A DNA stretch of 64,000 nt. Source: JAEUJM01 sp964635055. GTDB lineage: Bacteria; Actinomycetota; Acidimicrobiia; Acidimicrobiales; DATDAH01. Each line of letters begins with the position of its first letter. Position 1 is the first letter of the stretch. Under the pieces are notes generated by a model. The model had not been told where the DNA came from. It made no database searches and saw only the letters and a program-made list of their open reading frames with translations. The translations under genes were made by a program, and so were the position numbers. The stretch is from positions 52,857 to 116,856 of the forward strand of contig CAZWMT010000016.1 in the NCBI GenBank assembly GCA_964635055.1, read 5' to 3'. Shown one piece after another: positions 58,120 through 64,000 of the stretch.

Positions 58120-58413
58120 ATGGCTCGATCGCTGGTCGAACGGCGCCTCATCGAGGTCGGCGACCGGTTGAAGGTGTTGCGCAAGGACCTGGCCGTCGCG
58201 GACGAGCAACTGGCCGCCCTGGCGGCCGAGGCCGACGACAGCCGGCTGCGCTCGTTGGTGTCCGAGACGCCGATCGCCGAGCGAGAGCACCGGGACGCCC
58301 AGCGCCACGCCGACGCCATGGAGCGGCACCGGCGCGAGGTGAGCGCCGAGATCGCCCGGCTCGAGGCCGCCCAGGACGAGCTGCTCGACCGCCTCATCCT
58401 CGAACACGACTGA
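58120..58413 (+). CDS. Small coiled-coil protein
   Basis: A 97-aa, fully helical, charged protein with heptad repeats throughout (LVERRLIEVGDRLKVLRKDLAVADEQLAALAAEAD and HRREVSAEIARLEAAQDELLDRLI). No Cys, no membrane segment. TAGGAT at 58108-58113 lies 6 nt before the ATG. The function is unknown. It precedes the response regulator by 152 nt. Confidence 0.75.
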   Translation: MARSLVERRLIEVGDRLKVLRKDLAVADEQLAALAAEADDSRLRSLVSETPIAEREHRDAQRHADAMERHRREVSAEIARLEAAQDELLDRLILEHD

Positions 58414-58565
58414 TCGCCGGGCAGCCATCGCCGGCACCACGCCCGTCCTCCCGGACGCCGACCGGGTCTCTCGGGTGGAACCGACCGCTGCGAGGCGACG
58501 CCGGACTCGGCGGCTCGGCTCCGCGGGTACCCTGCACCTCACCCCAGCGAAAGGCCCGATCCGAC

Positions 58566-59150
58566 GTGCCCACCCGAGTCGTAATCGCCGAGGACGAGGC
58601 CATCATCCGCCTCGACCTCAAGGAGACCCTCGAAGAGGAGGGCTACGACGTCGTGGGGGAGACGGGCCGTGGGGACGAGGCCGTCGACCTGGTCAAGGAG
58701 CACGAGCCCGACATCGCCATCCTCGACATCAAGATGCCGGGGCTCGACGGCCTCTCGGCGGCACGCGAGATCGCCGGCGAACGGCGGGCCGCGGTTCTCA
58801 TCCTCACCGCCTTCAGCCAGCGCGACCTCATCGAGCAGGCCCGTGATGCCGGCGCCCTCGCCTACCTGGTCAAGCCCTTCCAGCGCAGCGAGCTCATCCC
58901 CGCGGTCGAGGTCGCCCTCGGGGTGTTCAAGGAGATGAAGGCGCTCCACGAGCAGACCGCCAGCCTCGAGGAGCAGCTCGAGACCCGCAAGATCGTCGAC
59001 CGGGCCAAGGGCCAGATCATGGATGCCCATGGGCTCAGCGAGCACGAGGCCTTCGGGTTCATCCAGAAGCGGGCCATGCAGGAGCGCCAGACGATGAAGG
59101 CCGTGGCCGAGCGCGTCATCGCGGGGGAGCTCGCGCCCGACCCGACATGA
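58566..59150 (+). CDS. ANTAR-domain response regulator (PdtaR-like)
   Basis: A 194-aa regulator. The receiver domain has VVIAEDEAIIRLDLKETL, phospho-acceptor Asp54 in IAILDIKMPGLDG, Thr in ILTAFSQRDL and Lys in YLVKPFQRSEL. The C-terminal ANTAR domain (residues about 130-185: RKIVDRAKGQIMDAHGLSEHEAFGFIQKRAM) binds RNA hairpins and prevents termination. The order before polA and rpsA matches mycobacterial Rv1626 (PdtaR). TACCCT at 58528-58533 would give a leader of about 25 nt. Its stop overlaps polA (ATGA). Confidence 0.93.
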   Translation: MPTRVVIAEDEAIIRLDLKETLEEEGYDVVGETGRGDEAVDLVKEHEPDIAILDIKMPGLDGLSAAREIAGERRAAVLILTAFSQRDLIEQARDAGALAYLVKPFQRSELIPAVEVALGVFKEMKALHEQTASLEEQLETRKIVDRAKGQIMDAHGLSEHEAFGFIQKRAMQERQTMKAVAERVIAGELAPDPT

Positions 59151-61861
59151 GCGCTGCGAAGTCCGAATCCCGCCTGGTGATGTTGATCGACGGGAACTCG
59201 CTCACCTACCGCGCGTTCTTCGCCCTGCCCACCGACCTGGCCACCGCCTCGGGTCAGGTCACGAACGCGGTCCTGGGCTTCACCACGATGCTCACGTACC
59301 TCCTGCGTGAGCAGAAGCCCGATTCGATCGTCGTCGCGTTCGACCGCCCCGAGCCCACGTTCCGCCACGAGCGCATCCCCACCTACAAGGGCAACCGTGA
59401 CGCAGCGCCCGACATCCTGCGCCAGCAGATGGGGCTGGTGCGCCAGGTGCTGGATGCCCTGCGCATCCAGACCGTCGAGAAGGCCGGCGTGGAGGCCGAC
59501 GACATCATCGCCACGCTGGCCGAGCAGGCCAAGGCCGCCGGCCACCGGGTGATGATCGTCACCGGCGACCGCGACGCCTACCAACTGGTCGAGGACCCGC
59601 TGGTCCGGGTGCTCTACAACAAGCGGGGCGTGTCGGACTACGCGCTGTACGACGAGGCGGGCATCGAGGAGCGCACCGGTGTCACCCCGGCCGAGTACAC
59701 GCAGTACGCGGCCATGCGGGGCGACAACTCCGACAACCTGCCCGGGGTCCCCGGGGTGGGGGAGAAGACCGCGGCCAAGCTGATCAAGAAGTACGGCGGA
59801 CTGGACGGCATCTTCGCCCACGTCGACGAGCAGACCCCGAAGCTCCGCGAGAACCTGGCCGCCTTCGAGGAGCAGGTGCGCCTCAACGCCGAGGTGATGG
59901 TGCTGCTCCGCGACGTCGACATCAGCGTCGACTTCGAGGCGGCCGTCATCGGCGACGTCGACCCCGACGAGGTCCGCAAGCTGTTCGACTTCCTCGAGTT
60001 CCGGGGCAAGTTCGAGCTGCTCGACGAGGCCCTGGACGGGCGCCTGGGCGGGCCCGGGGGTGGCGGTGGTGGCGGGAGCGACGTGCTCGAGGCCGAGGTC
60101 ACCGAGTTGGGCACGCCCGACGAGGCCAAGACCCTCCTGTCCCGACTGGCCCAGGGCACCGAGGCACTGGCCGTGGCGCCGGCATGGTCCGGCGACGAGG
60201 GACGCTCGCCGCTGGCCGGCCTGGCCCTGGTCGTCGACGGCGAGGCCGCCGAGGTCGCCTGGTTGCCCGGCCCGCTGCTGGCCGACGAGGTCACCCGGGG
60301 GGCCCTGGCCACGCTGGTGGCCGACGGGGGCCGCCCGCTCGCCGCCCACGGCGCCAAGGCACTGCTCCGGCGCCTCGAGGACGACGGCGTGGGGGTGCGC
60401 ACGCTGGCCGTCGACACGATGCTGGCCGCGTACCTCCTCGACCCGGCCGAGGCCCGCTACCTGCTCGAGGACCTGCTGCTGCGCTACGCCGCGCTCGAGC
60501 TGCCGACGCATGGCGCCGCCGCCGAGGGTCAGCTCGACCTGGACGGCGACGCGGTGGCGGCGCCGCTCGAGGCCGCACGGCGGGCGCTGGCAATCGATCG
60601 CCTGGTGGGCCCGCTGCTGGCCGCCCTCGACGTGCAGGGCCTGCGCCACCTCTACGACGACATCGAGATCCCGCTCGTGCAGGTGCTGGCCAAGATGGAG
60701 GAGGTGGGCATCGCGGTCGACCGGGCCGAGCTCGAGTCCCTCAACGCTCAGCTCGTCGACGAGTGCGCCTCCCTGACCGAGCAGATCAAGGAGGACGCGG
60801 GCGAGGACTTCAACGTGAACTCCACGCTGCAACTGCGCCACATCCTCTTCGAGAAGCTGGCGCTGACCCCGCAGAAGAAGACGAAGACGGGGTTCTCCAC
60901 CGACGCCTCGTCGCTCGAGAAGCTGCTCGGCCAGCACCCGATCATCGAGCACCTCCTGCGCTACCGCGAGGTGGAGAAGCTGCGTTCGACCTACGGCGAG
61001 GGCCTGCTGGCCGAGGTCGGCCCCGACGGCCGGATCCACGCGACCTTCAACCAGACCGTGGCCCGTACCGGCCGGCTCAGCTCCGACGCCCCCAACCTGC
61101 ACAACATCCCGGTCCGCACCGAGGGCGGGCGGGCGTTCCGCAAGGCCTTCGTGCCGGGGCCCGGCTACGAGCTGCTGGTGGCCGACTACAACCAGATCGA
61201 GCTGCGCTGCATCGCGCACCTGGCCGAGGACCCGGGGCTCATCGCCGCCTTCGAGAGTGGCACGGACATCCACAACGAGACCGCAGCCCGGATCTTCTCG
61301 GTCGACCACGCCGAGGTCACCGCCGAGCAGCGGTCGAAGGCGAAGATGGTGTCGTACGGGCTGGCCTACGGCATGGAGGCGTACGGCCTGGGTCAACGCC
61401 TCGCCATCCCCACCGAGGAGGCGGCCGAGATCCTCAACGCCTACTTCGAGGCCTTCCCGTCGGTGAAGTCGTACATGGAGCGCACCGTGGCCGAGGCGCG
61501 CGAGCGGGGCTACACGGAGACGCTGTTCGGCCGTCGCCGCCAGATCCCCGAGCTGAGCTCGAGCAACTTCCGGATCCGTCAGGCCGGCGAGCGCCAGGCC
61601 ATGAACGCGGGCATCCAGGGCCTGGCCGCCGACATCTTCAAGGTGGCCCTGGTCGCGCTCGATCGGGCGCTCGAGGAGCGCGGGTCGGCCAGCCGCCTCA
61701 TCCTGCAGGTGCACGACGAGGTGGTGCTCGAGGTGCCGCCGGACGAGCACGACGAGGTGGGTGCGCTCACCCGCTCGACGTTGGAGGCAGCCGCCGACCT
61801 CCGGGTGCCGCTCGAGGTGAACCTGGCCTTCGGTGCCAGCTGGGCCGACGCCAAGGCGTGA
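59147..61861 (+). CDS. polA: DNA polymerase I
   Basis: A 904-aa family A polymerase. The 5'-nuclease domain spans residues 1-300 (LIDGNSLTYRAFFALP, AFDRPEPTFRHE, VTGDRDAYQLVE). A glycine-rich linker (about residues 300-313) leads to an exonuclease-like domain whose first metal motif is replaced (LAVAPAW instead of ..DTE), so proofreading is likely absent. The polymerase has LLVADYNQIELRCIAHL near residue 680, the O-helix RSKAKMVSYGLAYGM with Tyr at the position of E. coli Phe762, and LILQVHDEVVLEV near 855. Confidence 0.97.
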   Translation: MSAAKSESRLVMLIDGNSLTYRAFFALPTDLATASGQVTNAVLGFTTMLTYLLREQKPDSIVVAFDRPEPTFRHERIPTYKGNRDAAPDILRQQMGLVRQVLDALRIQTVEKAGVEADDIIATLAEQAKAAGHRVMIVTGDRDAYQLVEDPLVRVLYNKRGVSDYALYDEAGIEERTGVTPAEYTQYAAMRGDNSDNLPGVPGVGEKTAAKLIKKYGGLDGIFAHVDEQTPKLRENLAAFEEQVRLNAEVMVLLRDVDISVDFEAAVIGDVDPDEVRKLFDFLEFRGKFELLDEALDGRLGGPGGGGGGGSDVLEAEVTELGTPDEAKTLLSRLAQGTEALAVAPAWSGDEGRSPLAGLALVVDGEAAEVAWLPGPLLADEVTRGALATLVADGGRPLAAHGAKALLRRLEDDGVGVRTLAVDTMLAAYLLDPAEARYLLEDLLLRYAALELPTHGAAAEGQLDLDGDAVAAPLEAARRALAIDRLVGPLLAALDVQGLRHLYDDIEIPLVQVLAKMEEVGIAVDRAELESLNAQLVDECASLTEQIKEDAGEDFNVNSTLQLRHILFEKLALTPQKKTKTGFSTDASSLEKLLGQHPIIEHLLRYREVEKLRSTYGEGLLAEVGPDGRIHATFNQTVARTGRLSSDAPNLHNIPVRTEGGRAFRKAFVPGPGYELLVADYNQIELRCIAHLAEDPGLIAAFESGTDIHNETAARIFSVDHAEVTAEQRSKAKMVSYGLAYGMEAYGLGQRLAIPTEEAAEILNAYFEAFPSVKSYMERTVAEARERGYTETLFGRRRQIPELSSSNFRIRQAGERQAMNAGIQGLAADIFKVALVALDRALEERGSASRLILQVHDEVVLEVPPDEHDEVGALTRSTLEAAADLRVPLEVNLAFGASWADAKA

Positions 61862-62265
61862 TCGAGCGAGGCGTGATCGAGCGCGGCGTGACGGGGTTCA
61901 GTTCCGCGGCCGGGCTGCCGACGAGGAGGACAGACCCACTGCCTCCGGAGTCAGGCCATGGCCACCAGTGCGAAAACCCGATCGAGCCTCTGGTTCGTGC
62001 TGCTGCTGGCGGTGACGGTCTACGTCCTCACGTCGGCAGGCATCGCCATCGCCACCGAGGACAAGTGCGGTGGCCTCCAGGCCGACAAGACCTGGCAGGT
62101 GTTCCCTCCGGGCTGGGTCTGCAGGCCGGCCCGACTCCCGGGCCAGTTCTGAGTCCTGGCGCTGAAGGGGTCGCAGCGGTTCGGCGGCGCCGCGGAGCGG
62201 AGCAGCACCACCGATCCGCGTCAGATGCCGAGGGCGCGCCGAGGGGCGAGGTGCCGGTGCGATGA
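61858..62265 (+). other. Uninterrupted bridging frame from polA to the methyltransferase
   Basis: A 135-codon frame starts with a GTG overlapping the polA stop (GTGA at 61858-61861) and ends with a TGA overlapping the methyltransferase ATG (ATGA at 62262-62265). It opens VIERGVIERGVTG (a short tandem repeat) and closes DAEGAPRGEVPVR, nearly the end of the menB-menA relay. It runs across the small membrane-protein gene in another frame, so either the frame or that gene may be fortuitous. Confidence 0.4.
61958..62152 (+). CDS. Small membrane or secreted protein
   Basis: A 64-aa protein with one hydrophobic segment (SLWFVLLLAVTVYVLTSAGIA, about residues 10-30) and a short outside tail with two Cys (EDKCGGLQADKTWQVFPPGWVC). 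GGAG lies 11-8 nt before the ATG. The helix-plus-Cys-pair layout looks real, but the frame competes with the bridging frame described at 61858. Confidence 0.6.
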   Translation: MATSAKTRSSLWFVLLLAVTVYVLTSAGIAIATEDKCGGLQADKTWQVFPPGWVCRPARLPGQF

Positions 62266-62999
62266 CCCCGCCGGACCACTGGTTCGAGGACCTGGCCGAT
62301 CACCTGGGCGACGCCTACCTGCGCTACTCGTTCACCAAGGGCACCGAGCAGGAGGTGGGGTTCCTCGTCGACGCCCTCGGCCTGGCCCCCGGTGACCGGG
62401 TCCTCGACGTGGGTTGCGGCCCCGGACGCCACGCCTACGCGCTGGGCCGCCGGGGGATCGAGGTCGTGGGGGTCGACATCTCGCAGCGGTTCGTCGACCT
62501 GGCCCGCGAGGGGGCACCGCCCGGAGTCACGTTCCGTCGGGGCGACGCGCGGGCGCTCGGGTTCGAGGAAGGCTTCGACGCCGCCATCTCGCTGTGCCAG
62601 GGGGCGTTCGGCCTCGGTGGCCCCACCGGCGCGCTGGCTGGCGACCGGGCCGTCATCGCGGGCATGACGAGGGCCCTCCGGCCCGGGGGGAGGCTGGCCG
62701 TGAGCGCGTTCTCGGCCTACTTCCAGGTCCGCTTCCTCGAGGACACCGACACCTTCGACGCGGCCACGGGCGTGAACCACGAGCGCACGACGCTGCGGAG
62801 CGAGACCGGCGAGGAGGCCGAGCACGACCTCTGGACGACCTGTTTCACCCCACGGGAGCTCACGCTGCTGGCCGAGGAGGCCGGTCTGGCCGTCCGGGCC
62901 ATCTGGTCGGTGACGCCCGGCGCCTACGCCGAACGTCCGCCCGACCTGGCGTCGCACGAGTTCCTCCTGCTGGCCGAGAAGGCACGGAACCGCTCCTGA
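62262..62999 (+). CDS. SAM-dependent methyltransferase
   Basis: A 245-aa class I methyltransferase. YLRYSFTKGTEQEVGFLVDALGL precedes motif I VLDVGCGPGRHAYALGRRG (about residues 48-66), VVGVDISQRFVDLAR (motif II) and FDAAISLCQGAFGLGG. The FTKGT...F pattern is known from actinobacterial type 11 methyltransferases of unknown substrate. Its ATG overlaps the stop of the bridging frame. Confidence 0.88.
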   Translation: MTPPDHWFEDLADHLGDAYLRYSFTKGTEQEVGFLVDALGLAPGDRVLDVGCGPGRHAYALGRRGIEVVGVDISQRFVDLAREGAPPGVTFRRGDARALGFEEGFDAAISLCQGAFGLGGPTGALAGDRAVIAGMTRALRPGGRLAVSAFSAYFQVRFLEDTDTFDAATGVNHERTTLRSETGEEAEHDLWTTCFTPRELTLLAEEAGLAVRAIWSVTPGAYAERPPDLASHEFLLLAEKARNRS

Positions 63000-63054
63000 G
63001 CCCGGCACCGGGATGTCGGTGCCGTGCGAGGAGGAGCCGAGCGGGCCCGCCTGG

Positions 63055-63144
63055 TAGCGTTGTCCCCCGGTGTGCGTGGATGGACCCGCCGCCAGCTACC
63101 CCACAGACGTGGGGCGTCCGGAAAACCCAGAGAAGAGCTCCTAC
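63055..63144 (+). promoter_or_regulatory. rpsA promoter and leader
   Basis: TAGCGT at 63055-63060 would start a leader of about 78 nt. The leader contains a CCCCAC/GTGGGG hairpin with an AGAC loop (63099-63114) and ends with AGAAGAG before the GTG at 63145. Long leaders are unusual in this window and may allow autoregulation by S1. Confidence 0.45.
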
Positions 63145-64000
63145 GTGTCCCAGGTCGATACCGCCCCGTCCCAGCCGTCCTCCGACGGCGACCAGTCCCT
63201 CCCGATGGGGACCTTCGACGACGAGGGCAACTACATCCCCCGCCCGATCATCGAGAACGACCTGTCCGGCCAGTCGATGGCCGATGCCTACACGGCGACG
63301 ATGGTCGATGTCGACGACGGCCAGATCGTCGAGGGCACGGTGGTCAAGGTCGACCGCGACGAGGTGCTGCTCGACATCGGCTACAAGTCCGAGGGCGTCA
63401 TCCCGGCCCGCGAGCTCTCCATCCGCAACGACGTCGACCCGTCCGAGATCGTCTCGCTGGGCGAGAGCGTCGAGGCACTCGTCCTCACCAAGGAGGACAA
63501 GGAAGGCCGCCTCGTCCTGTCGAAGAAGCGGGCCCAGTACGAGCGGGCCTGGGGCAAGATCGAAGAGGTCAAGGAGTCCGAGGGCGTGGTCAGCGGTCCG
63601 GTGATCGAGGTGGTCAAGGGCGGTCTCATCGTCGACATCGGCCTGCGGGGCTTCCTCCCCGCCTCACTCGTCGAGCTGCGCCGGGTGCGCGACCTGCAGC
63701 CGTACGTCGGCCGCAGCCTCGAGGCCAAGATCATCGAGCTCGACAAGAACCGCAACAACGTCGTGCTGTCCCGTCGGGCCTGGCTCGAGGAGACCCAGAA
63801 GGAGCAGCGCGAGGACTTCCTGGCCAACCTCAAGCCCGGCGAGCGTCGCAAGGGCGTGGTCTCCAGCGTCGTCAACTTCGGCGCCTTCGTCGACCTCGGC
63901 GGCATGGACGGCCTCATCCACGTCTCGGAGCTGTCCTGGAAGCACGTCGACCACCCGGGCTCGGTCGTCGCCGTCGGCGACGAGGTCGAGGTCGAGGTGC
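63145..64000 (+). CDS. rpsA: Ribosomal protein S1 (3' end beyond the window)
   Basis: The first 285 codons of S1. After an N-terminal MADAYTATMVDVDDGQIVEGTVVKVDRDEVLLDIGYKSEGVIPA (first S1 repeat), GVVSGPVIEVVKGGLIVDIGLRGFLPASLVELR begins the second and RRKGVVSSVVNFGAFVDLGGMDGLIHVSELSWKHVDHP the third. The frame runs through the window end. The GTG at 63145 has AGAAGAG 8-14 nt upstream. The polA-rpsA order matches mycobacteria. S1 binds mRNA at the 30S subunit, of interest where many mRNAs seem leaderless. Confidence 0.96.
   Translation, partial: MSQVDTAPSQPSSDGDQSLPMGTFDDEGNYIPRPIIENDLSGQSMADAYTATMVDVDDGQIVEGTVVKVDRDEVLLDIGYKSEGVIPARELSIRNDVDPSEIVSLGESVEALVLTKEDKEGRLVLSKKRAQYERAWGKIEEVKESEGVVSGPVIEVVKGGLIVDIGLRGFLPASLVELRRVRDLQPYVGRSLEAKIIELDKNRNNVVLSRRAWLEETQKEQREDFLANLKPGERRKGVVSSVVNFGAFVDLGGMDGLIHVSELSWKHVDHPGSVVAVGDEVEVEV

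Noticed and set aside
58862..61750. A 962-codon reverse frame over polA
   Set aside because: Antisense shadow of polA, without start signal or recognisable domain.

Overview
The window is chromosomal DNA of a high-GC actinobacterium, most likely of the class Acidimicrobiia. The evidence is a mycothiol synthase (MshD), F420-type enzymes, menaquinone genes, many GTG starts, and a backbone order (dnaE, hisDCBHAFI, trpE/C/F/B/A, an ANTAR response regulator, polA, rpsA) that matches the mycobacterial dnaE1-his-trp-Rv1626-polA-rpsA order. The class assignment is inference; no rRNA is present. I see no phage, insertion sequence or CRISPR array.

Layout. 1-7.3 kb: dnaE, then small enzymes (nitroreductase, ASCH protein, methyltransferase, SDR) with overlapping ends. 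7.3-15.2 kb: a repeat-rich gap, a DUF255 thioredoxin-domain protein divergent from a membrane glycosyltransferase, an SDR and a secreted RCC1-repeat protein. 15.2-23.6 kb: menaquinone genes menE, menB, menA, menH, menD, menF and menG. 23.7-34.3 kb: accessory metabolism (Eis-like acetyltransferase, acyl-CoA dehydrogenase, S33 lipoprotein peptidase, luciferase-like F420 enzyme, a secreted glycosidase-like gene with an in-frame amber codon, MaoC hydratase, sugar-phosphate nucleotidyltransferase, rlmN, VIT1-type transporter). 34.4-36.2 kb: mshD, nth and a candidate small RNA. 36.3-43.1 kb: his operon with a BsuPI-like lipoprotein and a GroES-like gene embedded. 43.1-50.4 kb: trp genes with ygfZ-like, J-domain and PPOX genes interleaved; trpD, trpG, hisG and hisE are not here. 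50.6-56.9 kb: HU, Bcp, FabZ-like, then a reverse fabD-fabH-fabG-acpP-fabF operon whose FabD carries an unusual C-terminal biotinyl/lipoyl-like domain. 57.0-64.0 kb: tRNA-Leu(CAA), a DUF4230 protein, the response regulator, polA, a methyltransferase and the start of rpsA.

Three window-wide regularities stand out. (1) More than twenty genes have a TAnnnT hexamer 6-9 nt before the start codon, as expected of leaderless transcripts. (2) Most same-strand gaps that are too long for direct overlap and lack such a promoter are spanned by a short ORF. Its start overlaps the upstream stop and its stop overlaps the downstream start (GTGA, ATGA or TGATG). Some of these bridging peptides are clearly related to one another (VSPTKEGVA...ERSEQER). 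I call them relay micro-ORFs, and they are my main candidate for an undescribed system. (3) Intergenic dyad-symmetric elements, most with CGAACT...AGTTCG ends but with different inner stems, occur singly or as tandem arrays with 60, 61 or 71 nt periods.
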